Positions 42,764 to 52,428 of a DNA stretch of 64,000 nucleotides are shown one piece after another. Numbering within the stretch: the first letter of the stretch is position 1; each line of letters begins with the position of its first letter. The notes beneath the pieces are model-generated. The model was not told the origin of the DNA, did not search any database, and saw only the letters and a list, made by a program, of their open reading frames with translations. The stretch is from Nonomuraea angiospora. GTDB lineage: Bacteria; Actinomycetota; Actinomycetes; Streptosporangiales; Streptosporangiaceae. Where the stretch lies: contig NZ_JADBEK010000001.1 of assembly GCF_014873145.1 (NCBI RefSeq), positions 2,294,001 through 2,358,000 on the forward strand. The letters are read 5' to 3'. Made by a program: the position numbers and the translations under genes.

Positions 42764-45700
42764 CTACCTGGCGTCCTCCAGCAGCGGCGCGAGCTTCTTC
42801 TCGCAGGGTGCGTGTCCGATCTCCCGGCACAGCCGCAGGACCTCGCCGGCCCTGCGCGCCGCCGCCTCGCGGTCGCCGCGTCGCCGTTCCAGCTTGGCCA
42901 GCTCCGTCAGCGCGGCCAGCTCCGGCAGCCGGTACGCGCTCTCGGACGCCACGGCGTGTCCCCGCAGCGCGTGGCGGACGGCGCCCTCCTGGTCGCCCAG
43001 GGCGTCGAGCAGCCGGGCGCGGGCGAGCAGCGCGTAGGCCAGATGCCAGTTCAGGCCGCCCGCGCCGATGAGGTCGCCGGCCAGGTCCAGGCTGTCCGCG
43101 GCCTCCGCCGTCAGTCCGAGGCGGACCCCGGCGTCGGCCAGGGCGACCAGCGCCGCCGCCTCCACCAGCCGGTCCCCCTGGCCCCGGCACACGCCGAGCG
43201 CCGCCAGCGCCTCGTCCCGCGACTGCGCCCACCGGCCGTTCTCCCAGTGCAGCCGGCTGATCCAGATCTGCGTCGTGGCCGCGCCGTGGCCGCCTATCGA
43301 GGTGATCAGGGCGAGCGACTGCCGCAGGCAGGTCTCCGCCTCGCCGTACCGGCCCTGGTCGAGGAGCACGGCGCCCAGCTGCCGCAGGTCGGCCCCCTCG
43401 GCGTAGGGCAGATCGTGGCGCCGGCTCAGCGCGAGTGCCTGCCTGCAGTATTCCTCGGCCAGCTCCAGCCGGCCCAAGTGGTGGTGCTGGTAGCCGAGCG
43501 CGTTGAGTGCCCGCACCTGGCCGGGCACCGAGCCGAGCTCGCCGAAGAGCTGCGCGGCGCGTACGTTGTCGGCCATCGCCTCGACGAGGTCGCCCGTCCA
43601 CGCCCGCGCGAAGCTCAGCCCCATCCTGGCCGCCGCCTCGCCCTCCCGCTCGCCGCTCTCGCAGGCGATGCGGACGGCCTGCTCCAGGTGCCCGACGGCC
43701 TCCTCGCGGCGGCCGACGCGGAAGAGGCCGTCGCCCATGCCGGTGTGCAGCATGGCGGTCACGGCCGGCACGTCGTGCGCGGAGGCGGCCTCCAGCAGGG
43801 GCGGCGCGATCTCCATCCACTCGCCGATGCGTCCGGTGCGGGCGCAGATGGCGCGGACCATGTCGGCCAGGCGCCAGACGGCCGGGCCGGGCTCCCGCTC
43901 GATCGCGCATCTCAGCGCGGCCAGCAGGTTGATGACGTCGGCCGCCTCGGGGGACGGCAGCTCGCGGGCGTCCGGGCCCGGCTGCGGGCCGGAGAGCAGG
44001 GACTCGCCGGGCGCGCACCGGGCGGCGACGGCCGCGCCCAGCTCCAGGTAGTGGCCGAACAGGCGCTGCCAGGCCGGCTCACGCTCGGAGTCGCGCCCGG
44101 CTTCCGCCACCGCGTACAGGCGGACCAGGTCGTGGAAGCGGTAGCGGTCGGTGATGTGGTGTTCGAGCAGGTGGGCCGCGGCCAGGGCCCTGAGCGAGGC
44201 GCGTGCCGCGTCCCGCGGGAGGCCGGTGACCGCCGCCGCGGCCGCCACGGTGACATCGGGGCCGGGCACGAGCCCGAGCAGGCGGAAGACCCGCTGATCG
44301 GCGGGGGCGAGCAGGCGATAGGAGGCGGAGAAGGCGACCGTGACGGCGTTGTCCTTGGCGCCGTCCACGGTGAGCCCCGCCAGCGGGTTGCCGGCGGCCA
44401 GCTCCGCCGCGACCGCCGCGGTGCCGTCCTCGGGGCGGGCGGCGGCGTTCGCGGCGGCGATGCGCAGCGCGAGCGGCAGCCCGCCGCACGCGCGCACCAG
44501 CTCGCCGCGCGCGTGCGACTCGGCCGGGCCGCCCGCCGGCCCGAGCACGCCGTCCAGCAGCGCCCGGCCGTCCGCCTCGGACAGCGGGCCGAGCGAGTGC
44601 TGCCTGGCGCCCGCGAACGCCACCAGCTCGCCCAGGCGGTGCCGGCTGGTCACGAGCGCCACGCCGTTCGGGGGCAGGAGCTGCTCGATCTGGGCCGCCG
44701 CGCGGGCGTTGTCCAGGACCAGCAGGTACGAGTGCCCCGCCAGCAGCGAGCGATAGAGGCCGAGCTGGGTCTCGAACCCGCCCCCCACCCGTTCGGGATC
44801 GACGCCGAGCGAGACCAGCAGCCGGGTCAGCGCCGCCGTCGGGGTCAGCGGCTCGCGGTGCGGGTCATAGCCGCGAAGGTCGAGGTAGAGCTGCCCGTCG
44901 GGGAAGCGGTCCTTGGCCCGGTGCGCCCAGTGCAGCGCGAGGGCCGTCTTGCCCATCCCGGCCGTGCCGCTCAGCACGCACACGCCGTCGCCGCCGGCCA
45001 GGCACTCGTCCAGCCAGGCCAGCTCCGCGTCGCGGGCGGCGAACGCGGGCACGTCCCTGGGCAGCTCGGCCGGCCGTGCGACGAAGGGCTCCGGTCGCGG
45101 CGGAAGGGGCGCCGGGTGCGCGCCCTCCCCGGGTGAGCCCGGTTCGTCGTCCCGCAGGAGCCGCTGGTGCAGCTCGCGCAGGGGGCGGCCGGGCTCGATG
45201 CCGAGTTCGTCGACCAGCCGCCGTCTCGACTCCCGGTACACCGCCAGCGCCTCGCCGCGGCGCTCGCACCGGTGCAGGGCCAGCATGAGCTGGCCCAGCA
45301 GCCGCTCGCGCAGCGGGTGCTCGGCCACCGCCGTGTGCAGCTCGCCGACGATCTCGGCGTGCCGCCCGGCCGCGAGTTCGGAGTCGTACAGCTCCTCCAG
45401 GGCGCAGATCCGCCTGTCCTCGAGGCCGGGGCGTTCCTGGCGGATCAGCTGGGCGCTGGTCCCCGCCAGCGCGGGGCCGCGCCACAGCCCCGCCGCGGCG
45501 CGCAGCCGTAACACGGCGTCGGTGTGACGCCCCTGCTCCGCGTCGGCGCGCGCGGCGGCTCTGTGCCCCTCGAACAGCTGCAGGTCGAGCTCGTCCGCGC
45601 CGGTGTGGATGCGGTAGCCCGCGCCGACGCGGCTGATGCGCTCCTTGCCGACCAGCGCTCGTAACTCGTGGATGTAGACCTGCAGGCGCGAGACGGCCGT

Positions 45701-45880
45701 ACGCGGCGACCGCTCGCCCCAGATCAGATCGACGAGCCGGTCGTCCGACACCGTGCGGTTCGCGTGGAGCAGCAGGGCGGCCAGCACGGTCCGCTGTTTC
45801 GGTGAGCCCAGCGCGATCGGCCCCTCAGGCCCGTCGACCGATACCGGCCCGAGCAGCGCGAACCGCACCTCCGATTCCAT
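42764..45880 (-). CDS. AfsR/SARP family regulator with NB-ARC and TPR
   Basis: A 1038-residue regulator. Residues 1-95 form an OmpR-type winged helix (SPKQRTVLAALLLHANRTVS). Residues of about 100-245 are the bacterial transcriptional activation domain. A P-loop NB-ARC ATPase follows with GTAGMGKTALALHWAH (about 308) and LLVLDNARAAAQ. The remainder is TPR-like helices. It is a classical SARP layout, usually an activator of secondary metabolism or development. The small secreted protein gene at 45968 is its nearest same-strand upstream neighbour; no biosynthetic cluster is next to it. Confidence 0.95.
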   Translation of the reverse strand: MESEVRFALLGPVSVDGPEGPIALGSPKQRTVLAALLLHANRTVSDDRLVDLIWGERSPRTAVSRLQVYIHELRALVGKERISRVGAGYRIHTGADELDLQLFEGHRAAARADAEQGRHTDAVLRLRAAAGLWRGPALAGTSAQLIRQERPGLEDRRICALEELYDSELAAGRHAEIVGELHTAVAEHPLRERLLGQLMLALHRCERRGEALAVYRESRRRLVDELGIEPGRPLRELHQRLLRDDEPGSPGEGAHPAPLPPRPEPFVARPAELPRDVPAFAARDAELAWLDECLAGGDGVCVLSGTAGMGKTALALHWAHRAKDRFPDGQLYLDLRGYDPHREPLTPTAALTRLLVSLGVDPERVGGGFETQLGLYRSLLAGHSYLLVLDNARAAAQIEQLLPPNGVALVTSRHRLGELVAFAGARQHSLGPLSEADGRALLDGVLGPAGGPAESHARGELVRACGGLPLALRIAAANAAARPEDGTAAVAAELAAGNPLAGLTVDGAKDNAVTVAFSASYRLLAPADQRVFRLLGLVPGPDVTVAAAAAVTGLPRDAARASLRALAAAHLLEHHITDRYRFHDLVRLYAVAEAGRDSEREPAWQRLFGHYLELGAAVAARCAPGESLLSGPQPGPDARELPSPEAADVINLLAALRCAIEREPGPAVWRLADMVRAICARTGRIGEWMEIAPPLLEAASAHDVPAVTAMLHTGMGDGLFRVGRREEAVGHLEQAVRIACESGEREGEAAARMGLSFARAWTGDLVEAMADNVRAAQLFGELGSVPGQVRALNALGYQHHHLGRLELAEEYCRQALALSRRHDLPYAEGADLRQLGAVLLDQGRYGEAETCLRQSLALITSIGGHGAATTQIWISRLHWENGRWAQSRDEALAALGVCRGQGDRLVEAAALVALADAGVRLGLTAEAADSLDLAGDLIGAGGLNWHLAYALLARARLLDALGDQEGAVRHALRGHAVASESAYRLPELAALTELAKLERRRGDREAAARRAGEVLRLCREIGHAPCEKKLAPLLEDAR

Positions 45881-45967
45881 GAGCCCCCTTCACGTCCCGA
45901 CTCCCCCGCTGTGATGCTAGCGAGAGATGATCGTGCGGAAGGGGGATACGGGAACCCGGGCGACGGG

Positions 45968-46195
45968 TTACTTCAACACCCAGAGAGCCCAGAACGGGCT
46001 GTCCCAGTCGCAGTCCCAGTATTCGTGGTCCCCGGAGTACTTCCAGCCCGCCGCCTCGCACTGCGCCAAGGTGCGGTGGACGCTCTTGATGTAACCGACC
46101 TTGACCTCGGCGCTCGCGGGCACGCCGGCGCCGGCTGTCACGGCCATCGCCAGGGCGGCCGCCGGGACCAGCACTCGCATGATCTTGTTCCGCAT
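45968..46195 (-). CDS. Small secreted protein, unknown
   Basis: A 75-residue protein: signal peptide (KIMRVLVPAAALAMAVTAGAGVPASA) then a mature chain of about 46 residues rich in aromatic and acidic residues (HEYWDCDWDSPFWALWVLK), with two Cys 16 residues apart that could form a disulfide. The start at 46195 gives the signal peptide directly; the longer frame does not. It is upstream of the SARP regulator on the same strand. The fold is not recognised. Confidence 0.75.
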   Translation of the reverse strand: MRNKIMRVLVPAAALAMAVTAGAGVPASAEVKVGYIKSVHRTLAQCEAAGWKYSGDHEYWDCDWDSPFWALWVLK

Positions 46196-46261
46196 GGAGA
46201 ACCTGCCTTCGCTCGATGACCCCAAGAGCGTCGCAGCCAAGACTTCCGTAACGCTTCTCTT

Positions 46262-48187
46262 TCACTCCCGAATCCATACGGTCATGTCGGAGAGGCCGCG
46301 GTTGGCCCAGGAGAAGTACGGCACGGCGGTCATCGTGACGCCGCGCCGGGCCGGAGGGCGGTCGCCGTACAGCGAGCCGTCGGTCCCGGCGTCCACGGTG
46401 GCGTCGGTGGTGGCGTCGGCGCTCAGGGTGACGACGCCGGTCCGCTCGTCCGGGACCGCGTGGACGGGGACGTCGCGGGCGAGGACGAGGCTGTGCACGG
46501 CGCAGTCGTGGTCGACGCCCTCCAGGCAGAACACGATCGGACCGCGTTCGAGGGCGACCTTGCCGGCGGTGGCGGCGACGGCGGGATGCGCCCAGGTCCG
46601 GCGGATCTCCATGCCGAGGTCGATCTCGACCACGTCGCCGGTCCGCCAGCGGCGGGACAGGGTGCAGTAGCCGTCGCGGAGGCCGGGCCGGTCAACGGGT
46701 TCGCCGTTGACGGTGACGGTGGGCCGCCGGCTCCAGCCGGGGATGCGGACGGCGAGCGCGAAGTCCACCCCGTCGCCGGCGTGGGTGACGGTGATGGCCA
46801 GGCGGCCTTCCCGGGGGTAGGCGGTGTCCTGGCGGAGGGTGACCTCGCCGCCGGCGAAGGTGAAGCGAGCGGTGCCGGCCACGTACAGGTTGACGACGGC
46901 TTCGCCGGGTCCCTGGGCGTAGACGTAGCGGCCGAGCTCGCTGAGCAGCCGGGCGAGGTTGGGCGGGCAGCAGGCGCAGTCGAACCACTCCTGCCGGGTG
47001 ACGGTGCCGTGGCTGGCGAGGGGGTTGCCGTAGAAGTAGCGGGTGCCGTCGGCGGAGGCGCCGCTGAGGACGCCGTTGTACAGGGCGCGTTCGAGGACGT
47101 CGACGTAGTGGCCGTGGCCGGTGAGGTCGCTCATCCGCCGCGCCCACTGGACGAGGCCGATCGCGGCGCAGGTCTCGGCGTAGCCGTGGGCGTCGGGCAG
47201 GTCGTACGCGGGTCCGAAGCCTTCGATGCGGGGGTCGGAGCCGAGCCCGCCGGTGATGTACAGCTTCTTGTCCGTGACGTCGGCCCACAGCCGGCGCACG
47301 GCCTGGAGCAGCCGGTCGTCGCCGTACTCGCCGGCCAGGTCGGTCATCGCGCTGTACATGTACATGGCGCGGACCGAGTGGCCGACGGCCTCGGCCTGGT
47401 CGGCGGCGGGCTGGTGGCTCTGGTTGTACTCGCGGAAGCGCCGCAGGTCATCGGGCTTGCGGGGGAGCCTGGTGCCGAAGTAGCCGGGCGTGCCGCGGCG
47501 CCGCAGCTCGGCCTCGAACGAGTAGGGCTGCTCCCCGCGCCAGTCGATGAAGCGCCGGCCGAGGTCGAGGTAGCGGCGCTCGCCGGTCACGCGGTAGAGC
47601 TTGACCAGCGCGAGCTCGATCTCCTGGTGCCCGCAGTAGCCACCGGCGCGGGGGCCGTCGGCGCCGAAGACGGTGTCGATCAGGTCGGCGTAGCGGCGCA
47701 CGACGTCGAGCAGCCGGGTCTTGCCGGTCGCCTCGAAGTGGGCGACCCCGGCTTCGATGAGATGGCCGGCGCAGTAGAGCTCGTGGGCGTCGCGCAGGTC
47801 GGTGAACCGCTCCCCCGGCTTGACAACGGTGAAGTACACGTTGAGGTAGCCGTCGTCCTGCTGCGCGCCGGCCAGCAGCTCGATCGCCTCGTCCACGGCC
47901 CGGTCGAGCTCGGGGTCGTCGGTGGTGGCCAGGCAGTAGCTGGCGGCCTCGATCCACTTGGCGACGTCGCTCTCCCAGAAGATGTGCGGCTCGTCCGGGT
48001 CACCCGGCCGCCAGGACAGGCTCAGGGCGTCGAACTGCTGTCCGGGCCGGCGCAGCTGGCCCTCCTGGTGCCGCAGCGTACGCGTACGGATCAGCTCGCG
48101 GCGCGGCGCCCAGAACTCGTCGTCGATGGTGACCGCGGTCAGCGGCAACGGCTCGCGGCGCACGGCGGCGGCAGAGGTCATGGTCAT
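46262..48187 (-). CDS. GH127 family beta-L-arabinofuranosidase-like hydrolase
   Basis: A 641-residue glycoside hydrolase of family GH127, which removes terminal beta-L-arabinofuranose or related sugars using a zinc-bound catalytic Cys. The Cys cluster is EWFDCACCPPNLARLLSELG near residue 402. Further hallmarks are DEFWAPRRELIRTRTL, HIFWESDVAKWIEAASY and GHQEIELALVKLYRVTGERR. No signal peptide is present, so it acts on imported oligosaccharides. It is the last gene of the transporter operon. The sugar cannot be fixed. Confidence 0.92.
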   Translation of the reverse strand: MTMTSAAAVRREPLPLTAVTIDDEFWAPRRELIRTRTLRHQEGQLRRPGQQFDALSLSWRPGDPDEPHIFWESDVAKWIEAASYCLATTDDPELDRAVDEAIELLAGAQQDDGYLNVYFTVVKPGERFTDLRDAHELYCAGHLIEAGVAHFEATGKTRLLDVVRRYADLIDTVFGADGPRAGGYCGHQEIELALVKLYRVTGERRYLDLGRRFIDWRGEQPYSFEAELRRRGTPGYFGTRLPRKPDDLRRFREYNQSHQPAADQAEAVGHSVRAMYMYSAMTDLAGEYGDDRLLQAVRRLWADVTDKKLYITGGLGSDPRIEGFGPAYDLPDAHGYAETCAAIGLVQWARRMSDLTGHGHYVDVLERALYNGVLSGASADGTRYFYGNPLASHGTVTRQEWFDCACCPPNLARLLSELGRYVYAQGPGEAVVNLYVAGTARFTFAGGEVTLRQDTAYPREGRLAITVTHAGDGVDFALAVRIPGWSRRPTVTVNGEPVDRPGLRDGYCTLSRRWRTGDVVEIDLGMEIRRTWAHPAVAATAGKVALERGPIVFCLEGVDHDCAVHSLVLARDVPVHAVPDERTGVVTLSADATTDATVDAGTDGSLYGDRPPARRGVTMTAVPYFSWANRGLSDMTVWIRE

Positions 48188-48218
48188 GAGATTCCCAACG
48201 TGAAAGGACCGAAGACCG

Positions 48219-48827
48219 TCACGGGCCCGGAGCCCTGGGCAGGACCCCGGTGCCCCAGACGTAGGCGAAGGAGGCGAAGGCCGGCACGGCGACGCCGAAG
48301 ACCGGGACCAGCCCCGGGACGAGGTAGTACGCGCACAGGATCACGCCGGCCGCGACCAGCGTGACGAGCGCCTGCACCGGGCGGGCGAGGACGAGGATCG
48401 CGCTGCGGCGGACGAGCGCGCCCGGCCCTTCGTCGAAGTGGGCGGCGAGGATCCAGATGTTCGCGGTCATGGCCGACACGAACAGCGTGACCAGCCAGAG
48501 CACCGCGCCGAGCAGCGGCTCGACGACGCCGAGGTCGGCGCTCTCCAGCAGCCGCCGGTCCACCAGGAGCACCGCCCAGGCCGCCGCGAAGACGTAGCCC
48601 ACCACGTTGGCGGTGCGGAACTCCTGCCGCCAGAGCCGCCGGAACTCGCGGGGCGCCCCTGAACCCAGGAACTCGCCGCGGATGACGCCGTACACCGCGG
48701 CGGTCGCGGGGAAGACGCCGAGCACGATGCCGCCGGCCAGGCTCCCCACGACCCACAGCAGGTGCAGCTTGAGCAGCAGCAGGCCCACCTCGCCCGCCCT
48801 CGTGTGCCAGGTGAGGACGCGTCTCAT
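48219..48827 (-). CDS. YesL-like membrane protein (DUF624)
   Basis: A 202-residue protein with five or six membrane helices and the DUF624/YesL layout (LLLLKLHLLWVVGSLAGGIVLG near the start and an Ala/Thr-rich helix ending AYVWGTGVLPRA). YesL proteins sit beside sugar ABC transporters for plant cell-wall fragments and are suspected transport accessories. Its start overlaps the stop of the preceding permease by one base (TGATG). Confidence 0.85.
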   Translation of the reverse strand: MRRVLTWHTRAGEVGLLLLKLHLLWVVGSLAGGIVLGVFPATAAVYGVIRGEFLGSGAPREFRRLWRQEFRTANVVGYVFAAAWAVLLVDRRLLESADLGVVEPLLGAVLWLVTLFVSAMTANIWILAAHFDEGPGALVRRSAILVLARPVQALVTLVAAGVILCAYYLVPGLVPVFGVAVPAFASFAYVWGTGVLPRAPGP

Positions 48828-49729
48828 CAGCCCTTCACCGACCCGATGAGGACGCCCTTCTCGAAGTAGCGCTGCAGGAACGGGTAGAGCACCAGGACCG
48901 GGAGGCTGGAGACGACGATCACGCCGTACTTGATCTGGTCGGCGTACTGCTGGTCGTAGGAGGTGCCGCTGCCGCCGGAGGCCCCGACGCCGCCGGCGAA
49001 CGCCTGGTTGGACAGGAGGATGTCACGCAGCACGATCTGCAGCGGTTGCAGCGCGTTGTCGCGGACGAACACCATGCCGGTGAAGAAGTCGTTCCAGTGC
49101 TGCACCAGGTAGTACAGGCCGATGACCGAGACGATCGCCTTGGACAGCGGCAGCGCGACCCTGGCGAAATACTGCAGGTAGGACACGCCGTCGATCATCG
49201 CCGCCTCGAACAGCTCCTTCGGCAGCGAGTGCTCGAAGAAGGCGCGGGCGATGATGAGGTTGTAGACGTTCACCGCCGACGGCAGGACGAACACGAGCCA
49301 GTTGTCCAGCAGGCCGAGATCGCGGTAGAGCAGGTACGTCGGGATCAGGCCGCCGTTGAAGAACATCGTGAACACGAAGAACAGCATGAGGATCCGCCGC
49401 GGGCGGAACTCCGGCCGCGACAGCGCGTACGCCGCGGGGATGGTCACGACGAGGTTCAGCGCGGTCCCGGCCACGCTGTAGAGCAGCGTGTTGCGGTAGC
49501 CCGTCCAGATCCGTTCGTCGTTGAGGATCTCCCGGTACCCGAAGAGGTTCACGCCCTTCGGCCACAGCCACACCTCGCCGGTGGAGATCAGCGACGGGTT
49601 GCTCACGGACGCGATCACCACGAAGTAGACCGGGTAGACCACCGCGAACAGGACCGCCACGCAGATCGCGCCGAGCGCCAGCGCGAAGACGATGTCGCCC
49701 GGCGTCTTCTTCAGGGGGGTCGCGCTCAC
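48827..49729 (-). CDS. Carbohydrate ABC transporter permease (LplC/YtcP-like)
   Basis: A 300-residue permease with six helices and the EAA loop FEAAMIDGVSYLQYFARVALPLSKA, which contacts the ATPase. This matches the LplC/YtcP class for complex oligosaccharides. GTG at 49729 overlaps the stop of the first permease by four bases, with GGAG seven bases ahead. No ATPase gene is in the operon, so a shared MsiK-type ATPase is likely used, as is common in actinomycetes (inference). Confidence 0.92.
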   Translation of the reverse strand: MSATPLKKTPGDIVFALALGAICVAVLFAVVYPVYFVVIASVSNPSLISTGEVWLWPKGVNLFGYREILNDERIWTGYRNTLLYSVAGTALNLVVTIPAAYALSRPEFRPRRILMLFFVFTMFFNGGLIPTYLLYRDLGLLDNWLVFVLPSAVNVYNLIIARAFFEHSLPKELFEAAMIDGVSYLQYFARVALPLSKAIVSVIGLYYLVQHWNDFFTGMVFVRDNALQPLQIVLRDILLSNQAFAGGVGASGGSGTSYDQQYADQIKYGVIVVSSLPVLVLYPFLQRYFEKGVLIGSVKG

Positions 49730-50691
49730 CACAGGCTCCAGTTCGACACGCGACGGGCGATCGCGTTGGCGGCGATCAGGAACGCGAAGTTGATGACCGT
49801 GTTGAACAGGCCGATCGCGGTGGCGTAGCTGAACTGCGTGCTGAAGATGCCGATCTTGTAGACGTACGTCGCGATGACCTCGGACACGGGCAGGTTCAGG
49901 TTGTTCTGCATCAACCAGACCTTCTCGAAGCCGGTGTTCAGCACGCCGCCCATGGTGAGGATGAGCAGGATCACCATGGTCGGCACGATGCTCGGGACGT
50001 CGACGTGCCGGATGAGCTGCAGCCGGTTCGCGCCGTCCACCTTGGCCGCCTCGTACAGCTGCGGGTCGACCCGCGAGAGCGCGGCGAGGTAGATGATGCT
50101 GTTCCACCCGCAGTGCTGCCACACGTCGGAGATCACGTACACCGGCACGAAGGCCGCCGTGTCGCCGAGGAAGTTCACCCCGTCGAGGCCGAAGGGGGCC
50201 AGGGCGCGGGTGAGCAGTCCGGTGGACGGGTTGAGGAACGCCTGAAGCATGCCGACGACGACCACGATCGAGATGAAGTGCGGCAGGTACGTCGCCGTCT
50301 GCATGACCCGCTTGCGCCGGCCGCCGGCGATCTGGTTGATCATCAGCGCCAGCAGGATCGGGGCCACGAACCCCACCACGAGCGTGGTGAACGCGATGAC
50401 GAACGTGTTCTTCAGCAGCGGCCAGAACAGCGGGCTGTCGAAGAACTGCCGGAAGTACTTCAGGCCGGCCCAGTCCCCGCCGGTCAGCCCGGCGGCGAAG
50501 TCGAACTCCCGGAAGGCCAGCTGGATCCCGTACATCGGGACGTACATGAACACGGCGACGAACCCGACGGCCGGCAGGACCATGAGCCACAGCTGCCAGT
50601 ACCGCCTGACGTGCCGGCCGGCGCCCGGCCTGCGGGCGCCGGTCACCGGCTTGCGAGCCGGCTTGCGAGCCGCGACGAGAGACTCCGCCAT
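49726..50691 (-). CDS. Carbohydrate ABC transporter permease (LplB-like)
   Basis: A 321-residue permease with six helices, an N-terminal basic stretch (RKPARKPVTGARR) and the EAA loop YEAAKVDGANRLQLIRHVDVPSI. It matches the LplB-type partner of the downstream permease. The start at 50691 overlaps the stop of the binding-protein gene by one base, showing tight coupling. Confidence 0.92.
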   Translation of the reverse strand: MAESLVAARKPARKPVTGARRPGAGRHVRRYWQLWLMVLPAVGFVAVFMYVPMYGIQLAFREFDFAAGLTGGDWAGLKYFRQFFDSPLFWPLLKNTFVIAFTTLVVGFVAPILLALMINQIAGGRRKRVMQTATYLPHFISIVVVVGMLQAFLNPSTGLLTRALAPFGLDGVNFLGDTAAFVPVYVISDVWQHCGWNSIIYLAALSRVDPQLYEAAKVDGANRLQLIRHVDVPSIVPTMVILLILTMGGVLNTGFEKVWLMQNNLNLPVSEVIATYVYKIGIFSTQFSYATAIGLFNTVINFAFLIAANAIARRVSNWSLW

Positions 50692-52289
50692 CAGCGCGTC
50701 TTCGCGTACTCGTCGTAGTAGCGCTGGTAGGTGTCGATGTTCTTCTGCAGGCCGGCGTTCTGGACCTGCTGGACGTACTGGCCCCACTGGTCCTCGACGC
50801 CGCCCTTGGTGATCCACTCGGCGAACTTCGTCATCGCGGTGTTGAGCATCGTGGTGTCGTTCAACCCGAGCTGGTTGGTGTCGTCGGGCTTCATCTGGAT
50901 GAACTGGAACGGGTAGACGTCCTTGTTGACGTCCATGTTCGCCAGCGCCTTCTTCAGCGGCTCGGTCTGCTCGACGGCCTCGTCCAGGTCGGCCGGCAGC
51001 TTCACCTCGATGTCGTCGCGGATCCAGACCGGGCCGGCGTCGGCGATGGTGACCGTCCACTTCCAGGTCGACGGGTCGACCTTGGCGTCGGCCGGTGGGA
51101 GCACCTCGTACTCCTTGTCGCTGACCTTCTTGACATACCGGCCGAGGTCGCCCCACAGCACCTGCAGCGACATCTCCTTGTCATAGAAGGCGTTGACGAC
51201 CTTGAGCGCGGCCTGCTTGTTGCTCGTCCTGGCGGACATGAGGATCTGGTTCGACGGGAAGTTCTCGCTGTAGGAGTCGTAGGTCCAGGTCACCGGGGTG
51301 GTCTGGCCGGCTTCGGCGAGCAACGGCGCCATCGCGACGTACTGATCGGCCAGCTCGGCGCCGAACCGGTCGCTGGCCGTCCAGCCCCAGCTGAAGCCGA
51401 CCTTGGCCACCTTGCCGGAGCCGCGGCCGACCGCCTGGTAGGCCGAGTAGTCCTGCGTCATGACGTTCTTGCTGATCAGGCCGGCGGCGTAGCACCGGTG
51501 GAGGAACTGGATGACCCGCTTGTAGCGCTCGTCGACGAGGAAGTTGCCGACCTTGCCGTCCTCGAGGAAGTAGCCCTGGCCGCCGCCGCCCGCGATCGGC
51601 AGGCCGACGCTGCCGAGCAGCACGCTGGGCTGGAAGTAGCCGAAGCCGCCCGTGCCGACCGGTGACCAGTCCATCGGGATCTCGTCGTTCTTGTCACCGT
51701 TGCCGTTCGCGTCCTCCTCCTTGAACGCGACGAGCACGGTGTAGAGCTCGTCCCAGGTGGTCGGGACCTTCAGGCCGAGCCGGTCAAGCCACTGCTTGTT
51801 GATGTACTGGTGGGTGACGGTCGTCGGCCAGAACCGCTTGTAGCCCGGGACCGCGTAGACCTCGCCGGTGGTCAGCGTGGCCATCGACTTCAGCTCCGGT
51901 TTCGCCGCGAACAACGCCTTCACGTTCGGCAGCGCGTCCAGGTCGTCGGCCAGGTTCTCGAAGAGCGTCCGGTACGTGCCCAGGTCGGCGTTCGTGATCG
52001 CGTTCGTGCCGACGATCAGGTCCGGCACGTCGCCGGCGGCCAGCATGGTGGACTTCTTCTGGTCCCAGTCGGCCGAGATCTCCTGCCACTGGATCTTGAC
52101 GCCCGCGATCTTCTCCAGCTGTTTGGGCCACTCCATCGTGCTGATCGGCTTGGTCAGCGGATGCTTGTTGACCAGGATCCGCAGCGTGTTCGGATCGCCT
52201 GCGGAGTTCCTGCTGGAGCAGCCCGCGAGTGCGGTGAGGCCGGCCGCGACGACGAAGGCCCGGCGGGACAGAACCGGTGGGGTGGTCAT
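50691..52289 (-). CDS. Extracellular sugar-binding lipoprotein of an ABC transporter
   Basis: A 532-residue solute-binding protein. The N-terminus has twin Arg (SRRAFVVAAGLTALAGCSS), with the lipobox Cys at residue 24, so it is a lipoprotein, possibly exported by Tat. Large size and the LplA/YtcQ-like core fit binding of plant cell-wall oligosaccharides. GGAGG precedes the ATG. It is the first gene of the operon behind a promoter with two palindromes. Confidence 0.92.
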   Translation of the reverse strand: MTTPPVLSRRAFVVAAGLTALAGCSSRNSAGDPNTLRILVNKHPLTKPISTMEWPKQLEKIAGVKIQWQEISADWDQKKSTMLAAGDVPDLIVGTNAITNADLGTYRTLFENLADDLDALPNVKALFAAKPELKSMATLTTGEVYAVPGYKRFWPTTVTHQYINKQWLDRLGLKVPTTWDELYTVLVAFKEEDANGNGDKNDEIPMDWSPVGTGGFGYFQPSVLLGSVGLPIAGGGGQGYFLEDGKVGNFLVDERYKRVIQFLHRCYAAGLISKNVMTQDYSAYQAVGRGSGKVAKVGFSWGWTASDRFGAELADQYVAMAPLLAEAGQTTPVTWTYDSYSENFPSNQILMSARTSNKQAALKVVNAFYDKEMSLQVLWGDLGRYVKKVSDKEYEVLPPADAKVDPSTWKWTVTIADAGPVWIRDDIEVKLPADLDEAVEQTEPLKKALANMDVNKDVYPFQFIQMKPDDTNQLGLNDTTMLNTAMTKFAEWITKGGVEDQWGQYVQQVQNAGLQKNIDTYQRYYDEYAKTR

Positions 52290-52320
52290 GCGGTCCTCCT
52301 GAGGGGGGACGGAGGGTGTG

Positions 52321-52383
52321 ACCGAGATCTCGGTGAATGTTTCAGCGATGTTAGGGGCCGTCATTCAGCGTTGTCAATGACAA
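52321..52383 (-). promoter_or_regulatory. Operon promoter with two different palindromes
   Basis: On the minus strand TTGACA (complement of 52372-52377) and TAACAT (complement of 52348-52353) are spaced by 18 bases. TTGTCA-A-TGACAA (52371-52383) is symmetric and covers the -35. ACCGAGATCTCGGT (52321-52334) is a perfect 14-bp palindrome just past the expected transcript start. Each could be the site for one of the two LacI-type repressors encoded next door. Confidence 0.6.
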
Positions 52384-52428
52384 GACAATCAAGGGAAGAG
52401 GTGACCGGGTCGAGAGGTGCGGAGCGGG

